In this document: positions 11,701-24,900 of the stretch, piece after piece | How the letters are laid out: each line of letters begins with the position of its first letter | How positions within the stretch are numbered: the first letter of the stretch is position 1 | Assembly: GCA_030220185.1 (NCBI GenBank) | Contig: JASPKZ010004953.1 | Coordinates: 656,501-720,500 of the forward strand | Origin: Diploptera punctata | Taxonomy: Eukaryota; Arthropoda; Insecta; Blattodea; Blaberidae | Direction of reading: 5' to 3' | Length of the DNA: 64,000 bases | Program-made: the position numbers and the translations under genes | Notes under the pieces: generated by a model | Databases searched by the model: none | The model's input: the letters and a program-made list of their open reading frames with translations, nothing else | What the model was told of the DNA's origin: nothing

Positions 11701-14700
11701 TGGTTCATTGAGTACTCGGCGCCCCCACCACGTCGAGGTGATAGTCCACGGGGGGATGTGCATTTCATAGGCAGTTTAATTGTGATTCCCCCAATGTCAA
11801 CAACATCCATTGATGGCATAATCAGTTTGCAATGACTAGTTGTCTGTGTAAAGGCAAAAGTGTGTGAGGAGAATGTTGCTGCTGCAACATTTCAAGCACA
11901 AAGTCAGCGTTATCAGTAGACTATAGAGTCTGTAACAATTGTAAACGGTAGGGACGCATATGTAAGCATTTTCATAAAACCTTCCACGTTGTCATTACTG
12001 GATTGTTCGTCATGGTCCAGACGACAGGGCTTATCTTCAGTGACCTCCTAGATCACCGGATCTCCCCCCATGCAATTTTTTCCTTTGGGGTTTTGTAAAG
12101 GACAGAGTCTACGTGTCTCCATTGCCTGCTAACTTGCCTGAGTTGAGAGACAGGATTCGAGAAGCTGTTGCTGCCATCAATCCAGACGTGCTTATTAATG
12201 TATGGAAAGAATTAGCCTACATGTTGGATGTGTGTCATGTAACAAACGGGGCTCACATTGAACACCTATTAACTTATAATGTAAACTGGAAATGTTACTA
12301 CTTCAGTTAACGTGAGTTTTACTTTTGTCATAGTTAGTTAAAGTATAATTCAACACCTTTAAAATCGCTATATTCTTTTATGTACCCGGTATTTTGGAGT
12401 TTTTTATAAAGTTATACTAGCTAATAGCTGGCGTGCGCTGCTACGCCTAAATAAATGATAATGTGTTTACATTTAGTTGAGTAAGTAGAAGGAAAAATAA
12501 TTATAAATTTATATCATCATTATTTTAGATTACCCAGTGTTGCCCAATCCCGATCTTCTTGGCATAAATTATAAATTAGCTGAAAGATGAAATGTATTCA
12601 CATAGACTTTCACGGCCGGAGTTGCTATGATGATCTTGATGAAAATTTTCGGGCTGTAAGCTGTGGTCATGAGGCTTGTAGTTCCCTGACGTTTTGCCAG
12701 AGACTGCATCTGGCATCCTCAAGACAACCCTTGAGGATGCCAGACGCAGTCTCTGGCAAAACGTCAGGGAACTACAAGCCTCATGACCACAGCTTACAGC
12801 CCGAAAATCTTCATCAAGATCATCATTGAAACATGAAAATTGTGTTATGTTTAGTTGAATAATTTAAGGAAAAATAATTATAAATTTGATATCTTCATTA
12901 TTGCAGCTAAAATAACCCAATAAATTAATTAATTCTATTTCCAAACTACCTTCCATGCAATCCAAATAGTAAATAAAATTTCATCTTCCAAAATGTGATA
13001 TTCAAGCAATCACTATAAGTGAAGCCATATCGTAATTATTTTTAGATACCCTGTGCTGATTACCCAACATTGCCCAGGAATCTATTTATCCTGATGTACT
13101 TGGCATAAATGAGCTGAAAAACAAAATTTATTATTTTGAGTTATCCATAAAAGATTCAAAGTTTACAAGTGTGTTTCCACATAGTGACCCTAGTGTTCAT
13201 TGCACAAAGTATACCTGCAACTCATGTTTTCATACACATGCTCCACAAAACCTGGTGTGCACTCAATAATTTCTGCTGCCAGAATTTGTGCAAGATCTTT
13301 CTCCAACTCAACAGGTGTAGTACAAGCCCTAGAAGTCTGTAATACTTATTCTGAAACACGAGAGACATATCAGCCCATTGTGTTTTGTTCTTCAAACTTA
13401 TTTTACATCAAGATGGTACATTTCTGGGCATAGGTTCCTTATGAAAGCTTTATCTACTAAGTCTCCTCTATAACCCTAGAAGTCTAATATTTATTGTGAA
13501 ACACTCTGTGTGTGTGTATATATGTATATGTATATGTATATAGTATTTCTATCAAAATTTGTCGGTTTTGATCAAAACAACATAACAAAAATTTGATTGT
13601 GTGAAAATACTGGGAACAGGATTTATTTTACTTTTAAAAGAAGTTATAGTGATGATTTTTATATCCTTAAAACATTGATCCTGACCAGATTTGAACCTGG
13701 AACTAGAGGAGAGCATGGTAACTTCTAGTACATAAAAAAATAGGAAGGAAATTGATTTCTTAAAAATTGAATGGGGAAGAGAAATTAAAACAAAGATTAA
13801 TAAAATTAGGTAGGGAGAGAATATACATTTTATATTTAAATTAATATTGGGAAGTAAACATTATGAGGTTATATCATTAATAGTGAGTGTAGAACATATT
13901 TTTAATGACTCACCTCATATATTTTCAAATTTCTTTGATACCAGCGGTTTTAGACAATATCTTGTCCCTCTTCAGTCATGGTTTCCACTGATGAAATTCT
14001 GTGGTTGTTGATTTCTCTAAGGACATTACCTCTTGTGCTGCCATCTTTCATTGGGATTATAAACTTTGTAATTAAATTTTTATCCACCGGAATATCGAAG
14101 TAAGAAATCTGGAATTTATCAAATAAATTGTACTGATTGTAGTAAAGTATACATAGGAAAAACAAAAAGGAATTTGGAAACATGCACTAAAGAACATTTT
14201 AGAAATATTAAAAATTGTGAAATTGAAAAATCAGCAATTGCTGCATATAGTTTGCTAGAACATCATAAAATTGAAAAAGAGGCAAAACTTTTGAAACAAT
14301 TAGATAAACTGTTGGAATTGACAATTTGGGAAATGATATTCATTCAGAAAAATAAGTATCGGTCTATGAACTTCGATATTCCGGTGGATAAAAATTTAAT
14401 TACAAAGCTTATAATCCCAATGAAAGATGGCAACACAGGAGATGATGTCCTTAGAGAAATCAACAACCACAGAATTTCATCAGTGGAAGCCATGACTGAA
14501 GAGGGACAAGATATTGTCTGAAACCGCCGGTATCAAAGAAATTTGAAAATATGAGGTGAGTCGTTAAAAATATGTTCTCCACTCACTATTAAAGAATATA
14601 CAATTAACATAGCCATAGAGAATGGGTTTGAAGAAATTATGATTCACAGGAGAATAAATAAGTTTAAAAAACATAAATTATTAATGAAAGTATACTTCAA

Positions 14701-17700
14701 AAAGAAAAAAAGAATTAAAGTCCACAGTTAATAACCTATTCTCATCCTTTTAAATATGTGATTGTCTCTGTGTTAGTGCAATTTAAGACTGTTACAAAGA
14801 AACTTTTTGATAAAATAGACTTTTATTATTAGCTTCAAACATTTTTTATTTAGCTCTGGATTTAATAATTGATGAGAAATTTTCTCCTTTACAGTTCATG
14901 CAACAATATCGTCATTATGAAAGTGTTCTGGAGGTGTTTCAGCTGCAATCAGGTGTATTTAACAAGCGACTTGATGAACTGGTGATGTTCATAGCTCAAG
15001 TAAGTATTTTCATCTGCTTTCATCAAGGTGACATGAAAATGTAAATTTTGTCTCTGTGTTAATCTTTTAGAGAACATGAGTAAAAAAATCTTTTGATTAT
15101 CCAGTGTCCATCTTATTTATACTTTTTGTTACCTTGTTTATCTTTATTATGGAAGCTACAGTAGATTTAAAACTGCTAGAAGAGAGACGAACGGGCAGGT
15201 GAATGGAGAAGACTGCATAACAGTGAACTAAATTATCATAAGTAATGCCACGAGTGATTTCCAAATTTATCTAGAGAATTTGGAAATCGAGAGTGGCATT
15301 TGTTAGGACTATTTAACGAATAAAATTAAGCTGTTTACTCACAAATCATTATTTAACTATAGTTATTTTAAAATATTTATATATTTAATGTAAACGGTGA
15401 TGTTTGAAAACAAATCAGAAATGTGAGGTTATGTTCATTCACTGCTGCTTGATCATATTATTTATTGCCAAATAAGATCGCAATATTGTAAGAGTGCACC
15501 CAAGTGGAGAAATAATGAAACACATCAAACTATATATCATAATCAACATTACGGGTTATTAATTAATTTTTTTAGTAAACAACTCAGTAAAATCAAGGAA
15601 TCTTTTCATTATTTGCTATATTCAAGTATTTGTTGGAGAAAAATAATGCTTTGACCTGTTCAGAACATTAAAAAGGAGGAGCTTTCTTTATCACAAAAGC
15701 AGGAGCTGATAAAGAGAAATCGATAAAGAGCTAGGTGAAACACGACTGTCATTGGTTGTAAAACAACATTCATTGAAACGTGATTGATCATTGACTTTAT
15801 AAGAAACCAGATGTAATAACAATTAAGTCCAGTACACTATGATGAGCAGGACATATGCCATTAATAGGGTATGAAAAATGGGTGTGGAAACTGGCATGAA
15901 TAGGGAATGAAAAAGAGGCATGGAAACTTCGGTAGGATAACCAAAGGGAAGGCATCCAGTATGTAGACCTGGCATGAATAGGAAATGATAAAGAGGCATG
16001 GAAACTTATGATAGGAAAACCAAAGGGAAGGTATCCAGTAGGTGACCAAGAATGAAATGGGAGAATAATATTAGCCATGATTTGAGGGAGATAAAAAATA
16101 TGTAGGAAATTATTGGAAAACATTAGTTCAGGATAGATGTGTATAGATAGCATATATCCATGTGACCATGAACCTCCAGGTTAGTGCTAGTGAGCTACTT
16201 TGTAGTGAGATGAGCTACTAATTGTACATACTTAAATATCTAAGTAGATTGTTTTATTTTAGGAAGTAATATTTTGAGGTTCCTTTAATTAAATTATTTT
16301 GAGTCTACCCTCAGGGGTCCTCATCTAGGGGATATGTGGATGGCGACCACAAGGTGCCCAAGCTGAGCAAAACATTTCTTCCACTTACTTGTGTTTTGCA
16401 CTCTTTTAACTTTACTATCTAACCTCTCTTGGTTAACTCTTGTTTTTTCGACCCCGACGCTATTAGGGCATCCGAGGGCTACGGATTCTTTCCTTTCTTC
16501 CATTTCTTCTTTCCTTTATTTTCTTTTCTTCTCCAGAAAAGCCTGACCAGAGGTTATAAGTTGGCAGCCCCATCACTTGTCTTGCCTTTCTTTGGCCAGC
16601 AACCAATCGAAGGGACTATTATTATGCTTTCAAGTCTTATACGAGAATTTCCCGGAAGGTTCAAACTAATGAAGGATATCCCTGAAAAAATTACTAGTTA
16701 TAATAAAAGTTTGTCCAATTTTTTAAGATATTTAACAACAAGATACAGTGGAAAGAACATGTAGAAAGAATGGAAGAAAGTAGATTACCAAATAAAATCT
16801 TCCATTATTTTCCAAGAGGAAGAAGAGATGTCAGACGTCTTCGGAAGAGATGGTCTTAGATCTATTAGTGAAGATGGAACAGGCAACTCTTGCCTAAACC
16901 AGGAAGTGAAGAAGAAGAAGAAGAATAAAAGTTTGGGAATTATTAATCAAGTTATGAAACCATCCCTTGTACAAAAAAACACCAGATTACGTTTATATAA
17001 CACTTTGGCTAGACCAGTGTTGACCTATGGTAGTGAAGCATGGACACTAAAAAGATAACATGAAAGCAGAATAACGGTTTGTGAAATGAGATTCAAGCGC
17101 AGAACAGCAGGTTACACCAGATGGGATTGGAAAAGGAACACCAATATCTTAAAAGAATTGAAGACTGCCAATTTTGGAATATATTAAACAGTACCAACTA
17201 AATTGGAAACACCATCTAGAAAGAATGAGTTCAAATCGGATCCCCAAAGCTGTTTATAATTATATACCAAAAGGACAAAGGTCACTGGCCCATCCTATGA
17301 AACACTGGAGGGAACATTTTCTATAGGATCGTAACAGGCCTTGGCCTAATACTTGGAAGGAAGAAGAAGAAGATTTTGAGTCTGTTTATCTTACCTCAAC
17401 ATTAATATTGAGGTAAGATAAACAGACTCAAAATTATCTAAGTAGATACTTAGTCTGCTATATAAATTACTACAATTGTCAATGTTGCATGAATTTCTGA
17501 CATCTTTCTAGAAAATAGTTAAAAACATCTGAATTATTCCAAAATTGTAAAATTTCTTGTTTCATTAATAGTGAGTGGAGAACATATTTTAATAACTCAC
17601 CTCATAAAATTTCAAATTTCTTTGACTTTGATACCGCCCGGTTTCAGATGACATCTTGTCCCACTTCAGTCATGAGTGGGAGTCAAGACTGAAAAGGGAC

Positions 17701-18944
17701 GAGAAGTCGTCTGAAACCAGCAGTATCAAAGTCAAAGAAATTTGAAATTTTATGAGGTGAGTTATTAAAAATATATTCTCCACTCACTATTAATGATATA
17801 ACCTCATAATGCTTACTTCCCTACATTAATTTAAATATTCTTGTTTCATATTTTTAAGTCATACTATATGCAGATTTGATAAAAACTATGAAAAAGCTTT
17901 GTTCTTCAGTTTTCTCCCTAGTTCTTCAAACTATATATATATACTGTTTATTTTTTATTATTTCACTCACCTCATACTTCATAAATCATAGCAGACCCTG
18001 GGTTTCTTCACGTAATTTGTGACATTGTCAATGCTGCGTCACGTTCACAACTGACGTCCAACGGCCTTCTATCCTGCAGACTGACCTCCGCGCCATCTGG
18101 TGGCCGACCGAAGAATTTCCAAATCAGTCCTCTTTCTTTATAACCGGGTATTTCAAAGTTCATAGTTGTATTTTCATTCTTGCATATGTAAATTTTTTCC
18201 CAAATTGTGAGTTCCTTCGGTTTTTCCAATTGTTTAAGTAATTTTGTTTTGTTTTCAATTCTATGTTTTTCTGACCAGGCATGTGCAGCTATTGCAGATT
18301 TTTCTGTAAAAAATCGGGAATTTATCAAATTAATTGTAAAGATTGTGAAAAGATATACATAGGAAAAACAAAAAGGAATCTAAATACAAGATTAAAAGAA
18401 CACCTCAGAAATGTTAAAAATGGAGAAACCGAAAAATCTGCAATAGCTGCACATGCCTGGTCAGAAAAACATAGAATTGAAAACAAAACAAAATTACTTA
18501 AACAATTGGAAAAACCGAAGGAACTCACAATTTGGGAAAAAATTTACATATGCAAGAATGAAAATACAACTATGAACTTTGAAATACCCGGTTATAAAGA
18601 AAGAGGACTGATTTGGAAATTCTTCGGTCGGCCACCAGATGGCGCGGAGGTCAGTCTGCAGGATAGAAGGCCGTTGGACGTCAGTTGTGAACGTGACGCA
18701 GCATTGACAATGTCACAAATTACGTGAAGAAACCCAGGGTCTGCTATGATTTATGAAGTATGAGGTGAGTGAAATAATAAAAAATAAACAATATTAAAGA
18801 ACCTCATAGTGTTATTTCCTATCTACATAACTTATATATATATATACTTTTGGAAGAATTCAGATTTTTTAACTATTTTCTAGAAAGATGCCAGAAATTC
18901 ATGCAACATTGACTATAGCAGACCAAGTATTTACTTAGTTGGTA

Positions 18945-18985
<41 letters not shown>

Positions 18986-21900
18986 CTATATATACTAGAA
19001 GTCCCGGCCATGCGTTGCTGTGGTTAAAAATTTAAATTAAGTTGCTGTCTTTCAGCCAGATTACTTAAAACTAATACTTACATACGAAATTAATAATATT
19101 GAAAATAAAATAAACACTGAACACACTTAAATTATGAAATAATCATTATTTGAAATTCGCGGTTGCAACAAAAAGTACAGCCATCTGGATCTCTCTTTGT
19201 TAAATAATAAACCAATTACCTTACCAAATTACCTTACACCGCCATCTGTTAGAATTATGTGGAACTCACAGATAATTATAACTCTTTGTTAAATAATAAA
19301 CAAATAATTTGCAATAAAAAAATAATGTGACTATAAATTTAGTTATAAACTACCCCAAGTCTCAAGTTGGATCAAACTGCACACAGTGTGCAAAATTTTA
19401 TTAAAATCGGTTCAGTAGTTTAGGATTCCATCGCGGACAAACAACGTGACACAAAATTTTTATATATTAAGATATATATATATATATATATATAGGAATT
19501 TCCCAAATATATATTTCAAGAAGAAATTTAATGAATTTAATAGAATAGTAGTGCATATTTGCTAACTTTGTAAAAAGATTTTAATGATCTCAGGTATGTA
19601 CGACACTCAATTTATGTGGAGAGGTGAGAGTATATGTACCTTATTTTGGTATAGAATTTGCTGTTCCTGTGTAACAGGTACATAATACAAATAGATACTA
19701 TAGGTGTATAAGAATAAAAATAGGTTCTACAATTAATAGGCAACAGTATGTGTAAATAATTAAGTTTTATCAATTTGACTTCCTCATAACTATATATTTT
19801 CTTGTTTCAGGTTTCGCATTGTTATCCAGATGTGTTGTCAAATTTTCCTCAAGAGCTTGTGGACATATTAGAGAAACATCATACTGTATTAGATAGTACA
19901 ATGCGTATGGTAGGTGTAATTAATGTGCTTCTTTAATATTATGAAATTATACACCTGAAATAAATGTGAAAAATTACTTACTTGGATTGAACAAGCGTGT
20001 AACTTTTTTAAAATTAATTCTATGAATGGTCGATTCCGATCTCTGGAGACAATTTTGCCTAACCTGGCTTATAAAACCCCGCATGTCCACCAGCAGTGCT
20101 ATTTGATGACCTTGGATTCTTGCAATTTTTCTGCAGTAAGGTTTCCACTGTAGAAGGATATCGTCACCTCATAAGTCTAATTTAACAAAATTTTCAAGAG
20201 AGCAATAAAAACATTTTTGACATTGTAAATCAATGGTAAAGAGAAAAATGTTTGCCTGAACCGGGAATCGAACCCCGAACCTTTAGCTTTCTGTGCTAAT
20301 GCTCAGACCACTGAGCTAATCCAGGCTCCATTCCCATCCAAGCAGAAATCCTTCCTTTACCTTACTCTACTGGTCCCCCATTCAATTGCAATGAATCATC
20401 ATTCACAAATACACAATGAATGGCTTCTACCTGAAGAAGACATGAAGGGACTCCACACAGCTATAGCAATATTTATTAAATTAATATTGATTCAATATTA
20501 ATTTAATAAATTTTTGACATTGCTTATTACTTATTATAACTATGTTCGTAATTTAATTAATTTAATATTTGTAGGAAATAATCCTATGAGGTTACTTTTA
20601 ATTATTATTAGTTAGTTATTTTGAATAACTTTTTTTTTATTTTTCATTTTTTATTATTCTGCAGACTATAGTTTTGTTGTATCTATGCGGCATTGTCAAT
20701 GCATTCTAACTGTTCTGTTTGCAGTTGTCATCCTCTGTTGGCTGACTGATTAACTTCCGAATCAATTTTTTTTTTCCTCTTTGCCCAGAAATTTCAAAAT
20801 CATAGTTTTCTCCTTATTGTTGTGGATGTAAATTTTCTCCCAAATAGTGAGTTCATGTCCACCACTGTGGTCTCGGTAGCGTGCTGCCTTGTCACACAGC
20901 GGGCCCGGGTTCGATCCCTGGTCGGGGCAGTTTTTCTGGGTGAGGTTTTTATCGGGGTGTTTCCTCACCTGTAAGACAAATGTCACGAAAACTTTAAGGC
21001 CCAAACGGTCCCCAAAATTTAGTTGTGAAAACAGCTGATGATGGTTACGATGGTCGCCATTACTGCGGTGCTGTGTTTAAAAAAACATAGAAGTATGAGG
21101 TAAGAAGAATTCACGATTCATTTGACTCTTATCAATAAAACCTTAATGTTAAAAATTCCCAAATTTATCATATTAAAAAAATGTTTTTAATGTCCTATTT
21201 CAAATGTTTACATTCAAAATAAGACATTAAAACATAGTAACAAAATAATAAGCAAAGTCAAAAAAAAAGTTTTCATTGTTCTCCTGAAAATTTTGTTAAA
21301 TTAGACTTACGAAGTTTTAGAAATAAGGAGACGATATTATACAGAATGATTATGTCGATATTGGCCTACTCCTCCTTGCAGGCTTTCTATAGGCCTTCAA
21401 TAGATTGTGGCCTCCTGCTCCCAAGGGTCTTTTTAGAAGACCAAATACACAAGAATCCATGGAGGCAGCATAATGGTGACTTGATCAGGAATAGCACTGT
21501 AGGACACTGCCTATATTCCAGTTTTCTGCTCAATTTTTTCCAAGAACTGCTGTGTCGAAGTAAAGATATGGCTTGAAGCTTTATTCTGATGGATCCAGAC
21601 ATTGTTCACTTCTCTACCATAGACTGAAGGCATCTCATTGAAATAGATTTATAACAGGACATCCTGTAGGTAGTAAACAGGATTAAGTTTAGCTTTCTTC
21701 TTCTCTGCAGATAGTTAACTTCCCATTATAGCAAATGGCCATTAAGCCCTTTCTCTGTATTTGGTATACCAATTTAACATTTTTTTACAGCCTTGACCGG
21801 TAAAAAATTATCTGCGGCTCATTCATATCATTAAGGTATACACGTACCTCATCTAAAGTCACTACGAATTTCCTTTTTATACCAGCTAGATTGCATCCAT

Positions 21901-24900
21901 AGAGGTTCCTACCATTGCTACGCCTTTCTGCAATGTCTAACTCTTATGTTGCTTCTCTAAGTTTAAATCTCTATTATAGTGCTTAGCTTTTTGAGTTGCT
22001 GGATTCTTTCTGTGACAAGGACTTAAACTTTGCTGACCACTTCAGGGGTGCAGCTTGTGGTAGTCCTAGGATATATATATATTTTTTTCCCCCGCTTAGG
22101 AATAAATCTTATATAGGCTTTACATATTGCCATTTTTTTGGAAATAAACCACATTTATTGATTCCCATTTTTGGAAATATACAAATCACACTTCTTCCAA
22201 ATTTCTATATCATCACTATAGCTGTATTTAGTGTCGGAATGCCTATTATATAGCCCTCCGAGAATGGTTTGATTTCTTTGGCATAATTGCAATCAAAGTG
22301 GTTCCGACCAATTTGACAGAACACACTTGACTGATGAAAATGCACATCCGTGAGTGATGACTCTGCTGCAAATAGTAGTGACATCATATTTCAAAATTGT
22401 CCCAGAAATTGGAATCAACCCTTCATATGTATCAAACTTTACTACTATGGGGATGCAGGGATTAAAAAGAGAAATTTGTGCTTGCTTCTGGAAGTCTATG
22501 TAACTCAATGGTTTGGGTCAACTATTACATTCATAATTAACTTATAGCACAATGTAAATCTCATCATAATGCATTCTTCATTTAGAAGCAACCTTTTTGT
22601 ATTGTAAATTAAGTTATGAGGTTACGGGGATTAAAGAGAAAGAGAAATTTGTTTCAGTGAAAATTACAATGGGAAGTAAAACACTATTTTGATAAATTAA
22701 GGTAAGATGATTACAGACTCAAAAAAACTTGACTATGTGGTAAATTGCAGATTTTATTTTAAAAAGATAAATTAATTATACTTGAAGAGAAAAATTTTCG
22801 TCCAGACCGACTTGAACCCGGGACCTTTGGCTTTCTAGCTTGCTCTACCATCTGAGCTACCAGGGCAAGTTCTGATCTAGATGCAAATGTTCTCTTATGT
22901 ACGTTGTAATAAAAACATCAAGATAAATTAATGCCTGAATTGGGATTTGAACCTGAAACCTGTAGTTCTGTATGCTAGTGTGCTAACCATTACATTATAT
23001 CAGGCTTCCAATGATGTAAAAATAATATGATTCTATTATATAAAAACCCTCATACTAATAATCCATATATAACTTTTATACAAGGTTTATACACATCTCA
23101 GTTGAAAATTCTTACTAATAAACACTATTAGCTGTTCAGTGTATAAGAGGTGTACAGCTTTACATGGGAATTGTTATACATGCTTTCAGCCTTGTTTAAG
23201 GATTGTATAACTAGACAAAATTGATGAAAGTTTCCTTAAATTTAATGCAAAATGCAACACTTTAATGACTATTTGATGGATGCACAGGACATAAATAATA
23301 TTAATAAATGCCTTTTGTTACGCTCATTCTCGATTAGGCCAAATAATATTTTAAAATTTAACATTGATTCATAAAAGAATATGTTCTACAATAGTTGCTG
23401 TGAGACAAGATTTAACCTGAATGTAGTTTAAATGCTTCATAATGTTATTTTAACAAAAGTTTCTTGCATCATTAATACATAATTTACATACCAATATAAA
23501 AATGTATTTACTTATATAGGTACTACTATTGCAGCAAATCACATGTTAGCTTGGTAGTCTTGTGGTTAGAGCTTCTTACTACAGTCAGTGGGGTCCTAGG
23601 TTCGATTCCCCGATCAAATTGCAGATGATTTTTTTTTCGCTTAAAGCATTATTCTGTTGTCGCTAACATTTCCTAATATTTTGAACTTTGTCTAATGCAT
23701 CTTAAAACACTGCATATAATTCATAAGTAATGGGAAAAACTTTTATTAGTTTCCAAGAATTGTTCGAAGTTCTTGACGTTAGATGGCAGCACATTATCTG
23801 TGAAACTAATTCTACGATATATTTGACGTAGCCTAAAGAAAAATATAAATTAATTAAAACACACTTATTTTTTCCATACCTCCCCAATTAGGGAATCTCT
23901 ATTTATTCTTATCCATACTCATTTCTTACACAATCACTAGTTGATGTTGTTTTCTTTCTGTTACAAACTGCGCGTAATATGTACTGACGCCTTAATGATG
24001 ATGAATATGTAACATATTGTGTATATGGATTATATTGTAATATAGCTCCTGTACATTTGTTAGTAAGGAAATTATACATGATCTATATAAGGCTTATACA
24101 TTGTATAACTAAACAACTGATGAAAGCCTGTATAAGAGATTTTATTAGTAAAACTGAAAGAAATTTATGCTTGTTTGTGGAGTTGCCTAAGTGGGTCAAT
24201 TTGAAGTTCTGGGATTCAAGTCCTGGTGTAGACAAAAAAAAAATCTTTGTTATGTTAAGTTTTAAAAAGCCTGGAATTTTTAATAAAAATGTTAAAACAT
24301 TTTTAAAACATTAGGAAGTAACATTATGAGGTTTAATTTGATATTTGAGTTTGTATTTTTTTAACATTCTTACCTCATATGATTGTTTTGTCGGACATAT
24401 GAGGTAAAAATGTTAAAAAAATACAAACTCAAATATGTTCTGAAACTAGTTTATAGTTAAGTAAGAAGAATAATATGAGGTGAGTGATAAAAATTCGACC
24501 TAAATGTTAATACATATTTAGGTATACTACATCATTGGTAAGTTGCACAAATATTATGTTGTGGTAAACAAGATTTTGAGAAAATGCAGGTTAAATGTTT
24601 CAAGGTATGAAAATTTGTAATGATAATTATAAACAATTTGAAATAAATGAGTAAAATCAAGCTGTATCATAATTAATTATGGGATATAACATTATGAGGT
24701 TTTCAAGTTAATAACTAATAAATGAGTCGTGAAATCTCATCTCATACCCCATAATCTTCAAGCATGGAACTACAATTTCTGGAGGTGTCCCTCCCATCTT
24801 CAGCATCTTTACGACTATAGAATCCTGATCTACACCTTCATCTAAAGTTACCATCTGGTGTTGATTCATTCATGTAGAAGAACAAATTTAGATCCATGAA

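Larger units (their letters stand above)
13828..14592. mobile_element. Penelope-derived fold-back (FB-A)
   Basis: AGAATATACA flanks both sides (13818-13827, 14593-14602). The left arm (about 13849-14098, minus) and the end of the right arm (about 14368-14592, plus) are inverted copies. The left end has the extra module GGGAAGTAAACATTATGAGG. Both arms carry CACCTCATA/TATGAGGTGAGT next to a hammerhead-like core. Family knowledge: Penelope-like elements encode an RT plus a C-terminal GIY-YIG endonuclease and often sit in inverted, truncated arrangements. Confidence 0.85.
16250..17434. mobile_element. Minimal Penelope-type fold-back (FB-B) split by a LINE
   Basis: TATCTAAGTAGAT flanks both sides (16237-16249, 17435-17447). 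Without the LINE the element is about 120 bases: a left module GGAAGTAATATTTTGAGGTT and a palindrome whose arms end TTACCTCAA / TTGAGGTAAG around an 8-base centre near 17400. No coding or ribozyme sequence remains. Confidence 0.8.

Noticed and set aside
15797..16153. 118-codon minus-strand frame
   Set aside because: It lies antisense to a LINE relic whose plus-strand wording (ACCAAGAATGA) is recognisable.
18281..18327. Start of a longer endonuclease frame at 18281 ([11 protein letters not shown])
   Set aside because: This piece is the palindrome junction read through; homology to GIY-YIG proteins starts at KKSGIYQ.
20255..20330. tRNA genes suggested by box B words (also near 22800, 33800, 47520, 38600 and 56050)
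   Set aside because: They recur with the same flanking bodies, have mismatched acceptor stems and lie inside TSD-bounded repeats, so they are SINE heads.
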